From: a bacterium
GTDB lineage: Bacteria; Patescibacteria; JAEDAM01; Absconditabacterales; Absconditicoccaceae
Direction: 5' to 3'
Length of the DNA: 64,000 nt
Assembly (NCBI GenBank): GCA_017442645.1
Contig: JAFRZH010000013.1
Span: 31,929 to 95,928, forward strand
Shown: piece by piece, positions 11,676-24,123 of the stretch
How positions within the stretch are numbered: position 1 is the stretch's first letter
How the letters are laid out: each line of letters opens with the position of its first letter
The notes under the pieces: model-generated
The model's database searches: none
What the model saw: the letters and a program-made list of their open reading frames with translations, nothing else
What the model was told of the DNA's origin: nothing
Made by a program: the position numbers and the translations under genes

Positions 11676-12457
11676 TAAAATTTATTTTTACTCCACTTTC
11701 AATAATACAAAAGAAGAATAAAAATAAGAAAAAAAGAAATATAATACTTAATATCAAATGTCATCCCAAAAAAAGAAGCAGTTCCATATTTTGGATATGA
11801 TTGAAAAAAGAAACAAAAATCAAACACAAGAAGCAAAGCAACAAATCAAAGCATTCCAATTCCATTCTTTTTGAAAAAAATTCTAATACTATTGAAAATT
11901 AAATGAACTACTAAAGCTCAAAAAGAGAGGAAAAGTCAGACAGGATAAACCCCGTTAAATTTCGTTAAATCACTTTCTGGACTTAAAGCTTGGATAGCCA
12001 AAAAAGAATCAGTAGGTTCTCCGATAAAATGATCTCCTAAAACGAAGAAAACTCCCAAAACGATACAACCACTACTAATTCCCGAAAAAAGAATATCAGC
12101 CCAGATTTTTTTATTTTCTATTCTTTTGATAGAGGCAAGAAAAGAACCAATCGTAATCAAAGCCGCAATCATCAATCCTACAAAATGGATACTATAATTT
12201 TTGGGAAATAAAATCAGTAAAAAATCTGACCACGATGAAGGGAAAAAACTTCCATGAACGAGGATAAAGGAAACATAACTTCACAAAAAATAAGCAACAA
12301 TAATCCACCAAGGAACCTGAAAAAAGAGTTTATAAAAATCTTGATGAGTTTTTTTACAGAGAAAATATGCAACAACCAAAAAAGTAACAAATGACAAAAT
12401 AATTCAAATCGCAGTCATTGAAAATTTCATTCACCACAGTTCAATAAACGGATACAT
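11675..12457 (-). CDS. Divergent Lgt-like membrane protein
   Basis: A 260-aa, seven-helix membrane protein resembling prolipoprotein diacylglyceryl transferase (Lgt), the enzyme that lipidates the Cys of lipoproteins. The resemblance rests on helix spacing and the region GDHFIGEPTDSF ... NGVYPVGL, which sits where Lgt has its NGE..G...P catalytic segment. The classical R-x-GNFxNGE motif is not intact, so enzyme activity is uncertain. A real lipoprotein (45637-45879) with a good lipobox is in this window, so some Lgt must exist in the cell. It lies between RNase Y and the baseplate-J-like gene, all in one direction. Confidence 0.55.
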
Positions 12458-12483
12458 CGTTATAAGAGAATAAAATAAAGGTC

Positions 12484-13989
12484 CTATCTTAAATATTGAA
12501 TAATTTTTGTTTCTCTGATACCAAGAATTCTAATCACTCCTGGATAATCAAGTTGATCTTCGATTTTCTTTCAGATTTCCTGTAATACGTTTTCTATTTC
12601 AAGATCGTCAATCATTTTCGGATTAACATAAACCATAATTTCTCTTCAAGCCTGCATAATATGAACTTTTTCTACTCCTTGCACTTCTACAATCAATTTT
12701 TCAAGTTCTCCCATTTTTTCGATAAAGAACTCTTTAGTGTCAAATCTAGCTCCTGGTCTAGCCGCAGACATTGCATCAGCAGCTGCAACAACCCAAGAAA
12801 TTGGATGAGTCATCGGAACATCATAATGATGAGATTCCGCAGCATTGACAATAATAGGATCCACTCACCACTTTCTCAACATATCTGCACCAAGTTGAGT
12901 ATGAGATTCTCCTGTTGTTGAAAGAACCTTACCAATATCATGAAGAAGTCATGCTTTTTTCGCCATTACTGGATCAAGTCCAAGTTCAATAGCCAAAGCC
13001 TCAGCAATTTTTGCCACTTCCACAGAATGTCCCCAAAGACTTTGTCCATAACTAAATCTAAGATAAAACTTTCCAATAGTTTTAACAATTTCTGGTTTCA
13101 TCATAGGAAGATTAAGACTGGTAAGTGCTTCTTTTCCTTTCTCCATAAAAATTGTCTCCAAATCTTCCAAAACCTGATTATAAATCTTCTCAATATACAC
13201 AGGATTGATTCTTCCATCTTTGATCAAAAGCTCCAACGTTTTTGCAGCAACAAATCTTTTTTCATGATCAAAAGAAGAAAGTCTGACTACTCCTGGAGTA
13301 TCATCAATAATCAATTCCACTCCCGTTGTTTTCTCAAAAAACGAAATATTTCTTCCCTCTCTACCAATCAATTTCCCTTTAAATTCATCATTTGGAAGTT
13401 CTACCGTTTTCGTAGTAAATTCACTAATCGTTTGAGTAGAAATTTTCTGCAAAGAATTTACAACAATTTTTGCTGCTTCTGACTCAGCTTCTTCAATTTT
13501 AATCCTCTTATATTTTTCGACAAATCTCACAATCTCTTCTTTATTTTCTTCTTCAACTCTCGCAAAAATTTGTTCTTTTGCTTCTTTAGGAGTCAGTTGA
13601 GAGATTTCTGAAAGCTTTTCTTTTTGCTGTTTTATCACTTCTTCTGCTTCTTGACGAAGTTCTACCACTTTCACTTTCTCTTCTTCCAATTTTTCAAGTC
13701 TTTTCTCCATTTTTTCTTCTCTATCCAAAAGTCTATTTTGGATTTCTTCCATTTTTGCAAGTCTTTGCTCTTCAATTTTTTCTGCTTTTTTCTCTGCTTG
13801 CTCAATAATTTCATCACATTTAGCTTTCGCATTTTCTAAGTATTCTTCCTCAATTTCCTTTACTCTATTCATTCTTTCTTTGAATTTTTTTGCCTTTTCC
13901 GTAAGTGTTTTTTTATAACCAAAAAATCAAATTCCTCCTCAAATCAAAAGAGAGAGCACAATCAGTGCTATTGCTATTCGTAATTGCAT
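12484..13989 (-). CDS. rny: Ribonuclease Y
   Basis: A 501-aa RNase Y, the membrane-anchored endonuclease that starts mRNA decay. In order: an N-terminal TM helix (residues 4-24, with two TGA-Gly codons), a long charged coiled coil (about 30-190), a KH RNA-binding domain with LIGREGRN, and an HD domain with GHSVEVAK, LLHDIGK (its Gly after AKKA is TGA) and ESHHYD. Length and order match the family. The start is ATG 13989, directly before the hydrophobic segment. It lies 26 bases before the Lgt-like gene on the same strand. Confidence 0.95.
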
Positions 13990-14214
13990 ATATAAAGTCT
14001 ATTAGATTCTAAAGATCGTATCAAAATGACACTATCTTATATATAAAGAATGGCATCAAAAAAACAACAGAAAATTAAGCCCCAAAAAAAATAAAAGAAA
14101 ACACAATAACAACTACAATTTAGGAAACTACTATTATTGATAAAGGGAAAAAAAAGGGGGAAAAACTATACTTAAGACTTTAATACATAAAGAACGATAA
14201 AAAAATAAACACAT

Positions 14215-15732
14215 TTATTTCTTCTTATAAAAGAGCCATCACAAACACAAAAATCATACAAGAAAAGCAACAGACAAAATAAGACGCATAAAATAAAAAG
14301 AAGAAATTTTTTGATTTTGAACTACCAAGGTTCAATTTTCACCAGAAGAAACATTTCAAGAGAATAAATTTTCATCATTAAGAGCTCAAAATGAGACATC
14401 TTCTTGATGCTCAAAATCCCATTGTTGTAAATATGTAAAACTACAATCTGCTATTTGCAAATCAAAAAAAGAAGATAGACGACAAAGCTGACTCAAAATA
14501 TCTTGTTGTTCTTTTTGAGAAATAATTCACCATTGTTCAAAATGCTTTGATACAAAAATCATCAATTGCATAAATTCTTGATACTTTTTTTCTGAAGAAA
14601 GATTGTTTTCAATCAATTCAAAGGTATTAAATTTAATCGTTAAAACCTTTCTTCATTCTTCAGATAATGCATTCAAAAGAGATTCTTTCAAAATACCATA
14701 AGAATTTTCTGAGTTTTCTATAACATCAATAGAAGAAATAAAAGATTCTTCCTCTCAAATAACTTCTATTGTAGGCGAATGAGGTACAGAACAATCCTGT
14801 AAAATAGACTGAAACAATAAAACATCCTCTTGTGTTAAAAAGAAAATCATATGGTCTTTATTTTTCAACCATTCTGAAAGAATCGTATTTATCGTCTTTT
14901 GATCTTTTAAAGATCTTCTCAAAAGATCTAATTGAATTTTTAACTGATATTGTAAGGAATTTTCGTTAGAAAGATGCTTAATAAGAGTCGATATTTCTTG
15001 ATAAAGCATATTTTCCCTTTCTGTAAGAAACAGATTAAAATTTTCAAAATCTATAGTAAAAAAATGATTTTTTTGCTCTCAAGAAGAATAATAAACAATT
15101 TTTCAAAAAATCTCAGATAAGGAATGATCATATTGCCATAAAATAGGCTGATTAAACAAAATATCTTGATCATTATCAGAGACTCCATCTCCATCAGAAT
15201 CAATAACAATATCTGTATCAATAAAACCATTTTTAAAAGGAATTCATCATATCTCTTGTACAAAAAATCCAATTTGATGTTGATATTTTTTTGCCCCCCA
15301 AATAAAAGAGTCCTCTCATCTTTTTTGAACCATAGGAATTGTAACAAGTTTTATATTATCATTTAACGGAAAAAAATGATCATATGAGGGAAGTGAAATT
15401 TCAAAATTTCATGTAAATACCTCATCAGTAATATAATTAACAACTTGCAATCCATGTTTTCATCAAGTAAAATATTTCCATAACATAAGCAAATGTTCTT
15501 TAATATTTTCCTCATCATAATAAATGATTTTATTTTCCTTTTCTATATACTTATCAAAATAAATTTCTCTTTTTTCAATATTTCAAGTACTCAAATCTCT
15601 TATCAAAATATTATTACCAAAGGGAACAATTTCCAAATCAGGTTTTCAAACTAAAAAATCATCTGAAAAACAAAAACTAATAGTTCAGAAAAAAGAAAAG
15701 AGAAAAAAGCTGAATACAATTTTTTTGAGCAT
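14215..15732 (-). CDS. TM-anchored surface protein, paralog of the PKD protein
   Basis: A 505-aa protein with an N-terminal signal peptide (MLKKIVFSFFLF) and a C-terminal TM helix followed by YKKK. This is the topology of a secreted protein held by its tail. In the middle is IDTDIVIDSDGDGVSDNDQD, a calcium-type DxDxDG loop region. Nearly the whole protein aligns by eye with the C-terminal 500 residues of the giant PKD protein at 17372-21592: GNI-REI segment, FIDTDI with an Asp-rich loop and NDQDI, then IKFNTFE. It is thus a short paralog without the PKD stalk. Function is unknown; a surface-binding role is inferred. Confidence 0.75.
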
Positions 15733-15759
15733 AAAAAACAAAGAAATAAAATATTTTAA

Positions 15760-17040
15760 CTATAAGCTATTTCGAACTTTCACTAATTTATTATGATAAT
15801 TATTAGCCTTATAGTTTTCTCAATTATAAAATTTTACAAATTCTTCCACATCATCTACAGTAATTGTTTCTTTATCAATAAATGATAATAAGTTTTTGAT
15901 TTCTATGTCTTTTTTTTTGCATTTTTCAGCTATAAATCCCATACACCACATGGTAGCATTTATGGGATGATATGTTTGTCATTCTGTACTAAAAAAATTA
16001 GCTTTTACCAAGTTATTATAAGCTATCGTTCATGGACAACTCAAATCATCTGGATCTTTTAAAATATGATAAGGACCAAAGGAAAAACAATCATATTGTC
16101 TATCTTCCCAACGATGGTATTCATCTGTTCAAATCAATCATGTTGTTTTTCCTGTCTCTATTTTTGCAATTGCTGTAAAAAATTTGGATAAATTTTTTTT
16201 ATTTAGATTTTTTCGATTTCGATCCCCCTTGTAAGGACTATTTTCTGCACAAATTTTATCAATTCCTTGTTCTGCATAGTTTTGAAACGTTGCATCATCT
16301 ATTTTTCTGATATTAGAATCTAAGGGAATAGGAATAAAATATTGGTTAGGGTTATTTCTGGTTTGTTTTGCGAAATCATTTCTTATATTAAAAGTTTGAG
16401 TGAAATCATAAACAGTATTCCCAGATTTTTTAGGTTCATACTCATCTCTGGTTAAATATTCAAATTCAGGTAAAGTTGCCAATTTTTTTCTTAACCCATT
16501 AATAGTAGCTATTCTAGTAGGATTATCTTCGGGTTGTAAATCATCTTTTGTCATTACATAAAAACACATTCATACATCTCTTTTCAAAGTTATTCTTTTC
16601 TTAGGATATTCTTCTGATTTAACTTTTTGTGAAGAATCAAAAAATTTTGTATTATTTCGATGTTTTTTACTTTCTTCTGTCATGATATCATTCTTTTTCT
16701 TTCCTTCAGCGAGAGAAGAAATAGGAATTCTCACAAAAACATAATCTCATGATGAAAACGAATATTTATCTGGATAAGGGGACTTATCATCATGAGTAAT
16801 TTCTATTCATTCTTTGGTTGTAGCCAGACCATCATTTATAACTTTATTTCTAACCGCTCATGGAGTACCTCATTTTTCAATAATATATCCATACACCATA
16901 AAATTTCCATCTTGTGACAGATGTTTATTAATAAACTTTCATGGAATAGGAATCTGCACTAACAGAGTCTCATTTGCTTTAGATATTTTTTTACCTTCTT
17001 CGCAAGGTTTTTTATTAATACTCAACACTTTTATTCCCAT
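15760..17040 (-). CDS. Predicted muramidase (N-acetylmuramidase-like)
   Basis: A 426-aa protein. The N-terminal 250 residues are unrecognised. The C-terminal 170 residues look like a lysozyme-fold peptidoglycan hydrolase: FFTAIAKIETG would carry the catalytic Glu, FSFGPYHIL and CMGFIAEKC follow, and FVKFYNGENY ... YHNKL closely recalls the FxxxYNGPxY ending of DUF3380 N-acetylmuramidases. Three cysteines in the domain could make a disulfide if it is exported. No signal peptide is visible. Its ATG lies inside the end of the upstream small gene (10-base overlap), so they are co-translated. It lies between two surface-anchored paralogs, which fits a cell-envelope role. Confidence 0.6.
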
Positions 17041-17327
17041 AGTTTTTTTATTAAACCAAGAGAAACTGCTTTTTCTCTAATCTGTTGAGGCGTTTCTCAG
17101 CCCTTAGTAGTATAAGCATATTGTTTATATCATTCATAAGGAGATTTTCCATATTCTTCAAATTTTCAAGGATGAGGACGAAGAGAATCATTCTCATCAA
17201 TAGTTCATACTAAATTTTGAAGTTTCAAAGAAGATTGAAAAGTAATAAAAGATTCTTCAATTGATTTAAAAATATCTCAGAAAGATCAGGATTCTATACT
17301 TTTTTTTTCTAAATCTAAAGTACCCAT
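17031..17327 (-). CDS. Small protein with LysM-like C-terminus, coupled to the muramidase
   Basis: A 98-aa protein from ATG 17327 to TAA 17031. Its C-terminal part (YAYTTKGGETPQQIREKAV) has the Y-x-x-x-x-G-x-T-x-x-x-I pattern of a LysM peptidoglycan-binding motif, though this is short and weak. Six TGA-Gly codons are used in 98 residues. It overlaps the muramidase start by 10 bases in another frame. This could be true coupling, or a frameshift separating what was once one LysM-muramidase protein. I favour coupling because both ends look clean. Confidence 0.55.
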
Positions 17328-17371
17328 AAGATATCATTAAAAGATAAAAAATTCTAAAAGATAACAAAGTT

Positions 17372-20300
17372 TTATTCTTCCTCTTCTTCATCACCCCCTT
17401 GATCACTAATTTTTGCTTTTACCGCAAAAAATACAATCACTCATCACACAATCACAATTCCTCCAATCACAATTCCCAATAATATCTTCAACCAAGAAGG
17501 TAATCACTCTCAATCATCTTCGACAATATTAGGAATTTCAATTTGATTTTGTTGAAATTGTTCCTGTTCAGGACTTAAAGTATTACATGTTGCACTCATA
17601 ATAGCATAATAATCAAGAATTTTACAAAATTGAGGAACAATAAATTGAGGGATATCATTAGGATCTAAATCATATTGTACAGCATTTTCAGAAATATAAT
17701 TGAGAATATTTGTTAATTCTGTTTTTTTACTATCACTATCCAAGGTATCTGCAATCGTTTCAAAAGTATTAAACTTTATTTCCACTAGTTTTCATAAACT
17801 CTCGGGCAAAATAGCCAAAATTTCCATTTTAGCTTTATCATAATCATTTCATCAACGAGCAGAAATAGTATCTGCATTTTCCAGTCTATTCATAATAGAC
17901 TGAAAAAGTTCATTTTGCTTTGCATCCAATTTAATAGCATTTTCATCCAAAAAATCATGAATTTGCACAACAGAAGAAGAAGTCTGAGCAGGATCAATAA
18001 GATTTTTTCTTAAATTTTCTAACAAACTTTTAAAAGAATAATTTACAATACTATCTTCCGGAAGACCATTAATAAGAGTAGAAATATCTTCATAAATTTT
18101 TCTCTTTTCATCATCTAACAACAATTCAGAATCTTCAAATTCAACAGTAAAAGTTTTAAAAACAGTTTTACCATTATTTTCAAAATAGAGTTTTCCAATA
18201 ATTTGACCAATAGGAGTTCCATAATCCCGTACCATTTCTTTATTACATGGAATATCTTGATCATTTTCTTTTTTTACATCTCCATCTGTATCTGTAGAAA
18301 TATCGGTATCAATAAAACAAGTTCCAGTTCATTCATAATACACATAGAAAGCAACCTGATTTTTCATATTTTTACTTGCAAAAATGGAAATCTTTTTATC
18401 TTTATCAATCGTAGCCTCTGGAATTGTAATTAGATTTAATCATTTTGTTATTTTTCAAGCAGTAGAAGATTCCTTAGTAACAACATCATATTCAGTACTG
18501 ACTTCTTGAGCATTCTTTCATTTTTCACGGATTACTACTGTATGTTTTCATGGAGCATCATATTTCCAAAGAAAAATATTATTATGGAGAATTCAATCAT
18601 CAACCACATCTTCACTTGAATAGTGAAGCTTTCTAAATTTTTTATTATCTCTTTCGCATTCAGCTTTTTCAAAACAAATTTCTCTTTCTGCAATATCACC
18701 AACACTCATATCTTTAAAAAGGACAATATTCCCTAAGGTAGTATAAGTCAAAATAGGTTTTACTCCATTTCTCACCACAACATCATTTCATTCACTAATA
18801 CCTTTATATCCTTTATATTCTACAGCTGCTCTTGGAGTATATCCATCTTCGTTAGCTACAGGATAAGTATAAGTAACAATATCTTTTTTTGTTGTTAAAT
18901 CCCATTCACCATTTCCATCAAAATCGTAATAAATCACTCTATTCACATAAAAATCATCTGTTTCAGACATTACTTTCGCTAAAACTTCAAATTTCACTTC
19001 TTCTCAAACTTTAACAGATTGTTTATCAGTTCTTAAAGTAACCATAGGGATATCGGGATTATTATTTGTTGGAGGGAAAAATACTGTTGGTCCATTTCCT
19101 ATAATTTCCTCACTTGTTTGAGAAGCATCATCATTATCATACATTTTTACTCAAAACATATACTCTCAAGCAATTCTTGGAATAGTAAAATACGTATAAG
19201 GAATATCTCCTGGAGTAATTCTGGTTTCTATAATTTTTTTAGGATTATCTTTAGGATAATAATACCATTTAAAATAAGAGATTTTCCCATCAGGATCATA
19301 AGCATCTACGGCTGTTAATTTAACCATTAAAGTATCACTATTCATATCATCAAAAATATTTTGAACATTATTTTCCTGAAAACCAATTCAACTTTCATTA
19401 TTATATTGAGGAAAGGAAATATTAATATTTTTTAAAGTTGGCAGAGAATTTACTACTTTAAATCGAATAGTATTTCATCAAGTTTTTCAATTATTAGTAT
19501 CTTCAACTGAAAAATTAATATATTGACATCAAACTTCATTAAATTTATTAGAAAAACTACTTTGTTCGTATACCAAATCATATTGTTTTTGAAAAAAGAA
19601 TCTTAAATTCTGATTTTTACCCTGAGAATTCACAGAAATAGAAGGATCAATATTTACCGTTTGATACCTCTCGATTAAATAAGCTTTTTCACTTCATTCA
19701 GCTCAAGAACATGTTGAAGTAGTTTGTAATGCAAGACCGTTACTCTTTACCCTATATGCAGGAATCGGTTGATTATGAGCTCATATGAAAACTTTTTCTG
19801 TGACACTATTAGTATCTCAAGAGCCATCAGTAACCATAACCTTTACATCATAAATTCAAACAGAATCATAATGATGTCTTGCACTATTAAATTGATTTTG
19901 AGCTACGGTACGATCTCAAAAATCCCAATTATAAGTCATAATAGTCTTATTTGTTGTAACTTCAAAACTAATATTTTTCCCAAAGGTAATAGCATTTGGA
20001 CTTGCAACTAAAATAGGTCTTAAAGTACTTTCTACATTAATAGTTTTTTCAATAAAAGCCGTTTTACCAAATTTATCAACCACAGTCAATTTCACGGTAT
20101 GTTTTCACTTTTTATCTGCTTGAATAATAATCCTTTGATTGTCTTCACTAGCCTCTACTACTTTTATTGAATCAGAATCAGAAAAGCTCCAAGAGTATTC
20201 CAAACTATCATTTTTATTTTCTACATCATAATCTTTCGTAGAAGAAGCATCTAAAATAAATTCAGAAGCCTTATCTCGTTTATTAGTTGAGGTAATGGTA

Positions 20301-21592
20301 AATTGAGGAACAGGAGTACTGGAACTTACATTAATTTCTTTAGTTTCAACATTAGTTTTCCCTAGTTTATCCTCAATAGTAAGTTTTACTAAATAAATTC
20401 AAGGTTTTATAAATTGTTTAGAAAGAGTTTTTCCTTGTGAAGTAGAAATTTTATCTCCATTTTCATTAAAAACTTCCCATGTATATAGTTTGAGACTTGA
20501 TGTAAGAGAATAAGAAGTACTTGCATCAAATTTATAGGTTGTGGAAGTAGTTCCATTTTCCGGAGATTGTTTAATAATGGCAACAGGATCAGAAACGATT
20601 AATTTAAATTCTTCAGTAGTAGAATTATTCTCATTATCCGTTGTCGTTAAAGTAATAGTATAAATCCCATTTTCATCAAGAGGGACGGTAATATTAGAAG
20701 GAGCTCCAGAAAATTGTTTTGAGTAAGAAAAACCTTCATTTCCAACGATACTTCGTCTATGGGACATAATTTTTCTTCATTCCGTAGCAATACTTGCAGT
20801 ACCATCAAAAACAATTCCTTTCTTGGCCTCCTGAGATCAAATCTTAGTTGTTGTATTCGTGCTCATTTTTTTTGTATTTGCATAAACAACAAGATTTGCT
20901 GCTTTTGGAGCGACAGTAATTTTCATATCCATCGTTCCATCCATAACTCCTAAATGTTTATTTGAACTTCTCACAGTAAGATGAACCGTATAAACTCAAG
21001 CTTCTTTAAACGTATGATTAATTAATTGTCAAATTCCTATCAATTGATCCTTACCATCTGTATCCCTATAATATCGATAATAATTATTTTTTGGAATAGT
21101 TTCATTGGAAGGGTCTACACTCATTCTTGCATCAAAAGTAACTGTCAAAGGAGCTGGTCATGAGGAAGGATTTTTACTTGCTGAAGCTCTAACTGTATAT
21201 CTAGAAGCAATTGTTCCCAAAATACTATTTAAAGGTCCTTCACAATTATTTTTAAAAATCTGAAAAAGAGAATTAGAATACCCTTTTGACAAATTTGCTG
21301 TTATATCCAAACATTGAGTATAAACAAGCTGAAAAGAATAATCTTGAGGAAATTTTGGGAAAACAGGTTTAAAATTAGTATTTAAAATTCTAAAAAGTTT
21401 TGGATCTACCTCTGCACCTATTTGACCAGCAGCATCTATTTTAACCAATGCTTGTTCGATCTCCTCCCAATTACGATCTATTTCAAAATTTGCATAATAT
21501 TCTTGAGGAACTTTTGCGGCAAAAAGAGATTGAGAGCAAAAAGTAAGCATTAAACTCCCAAAGAAAATCAGACTTTTTATTTTTTTTCCCAT
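17372..21592 (-). CDS. Giant PKD-repeat surface protein with C-terminal membrane anchor
   Basis: A 1406-aa secreted protein and the largest gene here. It starts with a signal peptide (MGKKIKSLIFFGSLMLTFCS). Several PKD/immunoglobulin-like repeats follow from about residue 140, shown by phrases such as YNWDFGDRT, GIYDVKVMVTD, HTVKLTVVDKFG and GIYLVKLTIEDKLG. A FIDTDISTDTDGD Asp-rich loop lies near residue 1100, then a helical region, a TM helix (LKILLGIVIGGIVIV) and an acidic tail. PKD domains mediate protein or polysaccharide binding outside cells, so an adhesion or attachment stalk is likely. The last 500 residues are shared with the paralog at 14215-15732. Many TGA-Gly codons lie inside conserved PKD glycines. 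Confidence 0.85.
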
Positions 21593-21685
21593 TTTTGTAT
21601 TATTGTTTGATAAATGCATTTTATTTATTATAGTTGGAAATACAAAAAAAGTCAAAAAAGCTTTTATTTTTTTCATGAAAATATT

Positions 21686-22291
21686 GTGACTTACTATGTT
21701 ATCCGAAAAGGGAGAAAAACTGGAATTTTTACCGATCGAAATCAAGTCAAAAACTTTGTTTCTGGATATCCTCAAGCAAAATATAAAAAATTTGATACTC
21801 AACTAGAAGCAGAAAAGGCTTTTCAACAAGGACGAGAGTCTTTTTATGCAAAAAAAGAAAAAAAGTCTGACGATACTCATGAAAAAAATACGATCAAAGA
21901 AGCGATTGCTGTCGATGCGGCTTGTAGCGGGAATCCCGGAGTCATGGAATTTAGAGGAATCGATTTAGTTACTCAGCAAGAAGTTTTTCATTATACCTTT
22001 CCTCTTGGAACCAATAATATTGGAGAATTCTTGGCACTCGTCGAAGGAATAAAATATGTACAAAACGGACATGAAAATTATGTTATTTATTCTGATTCTC
22101 GCATTGCATTAAACCGAATTCCTCAAAAAAAATGTAAAACCTTAATGACCAAAGAAAAAATTGGGGACAAACTTTTCAAAAAAATTCAAGAAGCTGAAGA
22201 ATTTCTCAAAAAACAATCTTCTTTCCCTCAAATGATCAAACGAAATACGGAAGAACGAGGAGAGATTCCTGCAGACTTTGGAAGAAAATAA
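21686..22291 (+). CDS. rnhA: Ribonuclease HI with N-terminal viroplasmin-type domain
   Basis: A 201-aa RNase H that cuts RNA in RNA-DNA hybrids. The N-terminal YYVIRKGRKTGIF ... KKFDTQLEAEKAF is the caulimovirus-viroplasmin/hybrid-binding domain common in bacterial RNase HI. A Lys-rich linker leads to the catalytic domain: AVDAACSGNPG (first Asp), GEFLALVEGI (Glu) and IYSDSRIAL (Asp). I chose the GTG at 21686 because the domain begins three residues later; an ATG at 21614 would add 24 unlikely residues. No TGA codon occurs. The linker carries a GTCTGAC word (21865-21871). Confidence 0.85.
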   Translation: MTYYVIRKGRKTGIFTDRNQVKNFVSGYPQAKYKKFDTQLEAEKAFQQGRESFYAKKEKKSDDTHEKNTIKEAIAVDAACSGNPGVMEFRGIDLVTQQEVFHYTFPLGTNNIGEFLALVEGIKYVQNGHENYVIYSDSRIALNRIPQKKCKTLMTKEKIGDKLFKKIQEAEEFLKKQSSFPQMIKRNTEERGEIPADFGRK

Positions 22292-22314
22292 AGAAACAAG
22301 TTATTTTCAACCTC

Positions 22315-24099
22315 TTAACTCTCTTTCTCAAAATACTCTTCAAAAAATGCTTCACTTTCGAGTTTCTTCGCTCCTTTGGGAGTGAGAGACTCTTTTTTGA
22401 TCAAGAAATCATTTTGATGTTTTTGATAGATCTGGAAATATAAAAAGAGGAGAAGTCAGACGAAAAACAGTAAAAATCCATACTGAAACAAGGTATTTTT
22501 TGCCTGAAAGAAAATCGCATATTTCTCTCCAAACTGAGAAGCAGAAAACACTAAATCCATCAAAAATTTTTCTATTTCTATCCATCAGGTTCGTGGTATT
22601 AAACCATATACCAACGTACTTCAAAATCCATAAATCGTAATAAGCGGAATCAAAGGAACGATGAAAAGATTGAGAAGTACTCCCGTCAAATTCACTCCAT
22701 TCATAAAAAAGAGAAGAATCGGAGCCGTTCCTAAGGTTGCTCAAAAAGTAGGGATTCCATATTCTTTAAGAAAAGATGTCAAAAAAGAAGAGATTTTCAT
22801 TTTTCGAGAAAATTTTGGATGAGTGTCAGACTTTTTTTCTTTTTTTGAAGTAGGAAAGAGTACTTCCATAAGTTTCTGAAAAAGGACAATTCCGATAATT
22901 GCAGAGAAACTAAGCAAAAATCCCACATCATACAACAGCGAAAACGGAGAAATCGCGAGAATGAAGATACAAGCATATTTAAGTGATCTCCGTAAAGAAA
23001 TTTCTCTTCATAAAAATAACACCATCAAAGTCAAGACTCCCATAACGGTTGCTCTCACGACGCTTGAATCTCCTCCACAAAGACAAGCATACAGAATCAC
23101 CATCAAAATAATTATTCCATTTCTCACATAAAAGGGGATCCATTTGAGAAGAAAACTCAGAAGAATGACCACCATCGCGATATTTCCTCCACTTACTGCG
23201 ATAATATGTACCAAACCACTCTCTACAAAGGTATCATATTCTTCTGTAGGAATATAGGATTTATCTCAAATCAATAGTCCTAACAACAATCCTCCATATT
23301 TATTTTCTCCATAGATTTGGATGAGATATTCTTGTAAATTTGCTCTTAACTGATCTTTTCGTCAAAGAGATAAAAAGTCTGAAGTTTCTCCTTGGATCAT
23401 TCCTCATTCTTCGGGAGAAGGGATTTTGAGAGTTTTCTTTTCATATAATGTTCCATCGATTCCTTTCATAAAAATCCAAGTATCATAATTGAATTCATAA
23501 TTTCGGAAATCGGTAGAAAGAAGATTTTCTCGTGCAGTTCAGATTTTCTCAAAAAAATTTCCTGAATACAGAGGAAAAATAAGAACCGGATCCCTTCTTT
23601 TGAGTGAGCCCATGACATAGAGATGATCTCCAAGTTGATAAGTTTGATTGGTAGAAAGGAGGAAGTTTTCTCCTGCTGAAGATTCAAAAAGATATTTATG
23701 ATATTTCTGAGTATCGACAATCATTCCGTATTGTAAATACTTTTCTCGTGGAGTTCCTGTATTTTCTCAAGTAGAAGAAACAAATTGATTTTCTCACCAA
23801 AAACTTTCTAAATATTCCTCTCACTCATACCATAAATGCAACGAAACGATTCCATAGGCTCCGACCATTCCGAGAAGACAGAATACTCCTTGTTTTAATC
23901 GGATTTCCTTGAAAAAGGATTTTGTTTGTTGTTGAGAGTCAGACTTTTCTTTTTTTTGAAATTTTTTTCTAAAAAGACAAGAAAAAGAGGCTAAAAGTCA
24001 GAAGATAATGAAAGTAAGACCTGAAAAAAAGAGTCCCACTTCTCCTTGAAGAAAAATGAGGGCAAACAGTAACGATATCAAAAAAGCCAAAAATCCCAT
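22315..24099 (-). CDS. comEC: ComEC/Rec2 DNA-uptake channel
   Basis: A 594-aa ComEC-type competence protein that forms the inner-membrane channel for incoming single-stranded DNA. It has N-terminal TM helices, an OB-like soluble region (about 110-240), then the Competence domain starting GLLIGDKSYIPTEEY and GLVHIIAVSGGN, with about eight more helices. The C-terminal metallo-beta-lactamase domain found in some ComEC proteins is absent, which is common in small genomes. It carries four AGTC(A/T)GA-type words. A copy of its first 60 codons lies at 25880-26062. It follows the HAD gene by 24 bases on the same strand. Confidence 0.9.
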
Positions 24100-24123
24100 T
24101 TCACTGTGTAAAATAAACTTCCT

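Noticed and set aside
12940..13482. A 180-codon plus-strand frame
   Set aside because: It is the antisense shadow of the RNase Y gene, with no recognisable domain.
15051..15347. A 98-codon frame on the minus strand
   Set aside because: It lies in another frame inside the 505-aa surface-protein gene, whose own frame is supported by paralogy with the PKD protein.
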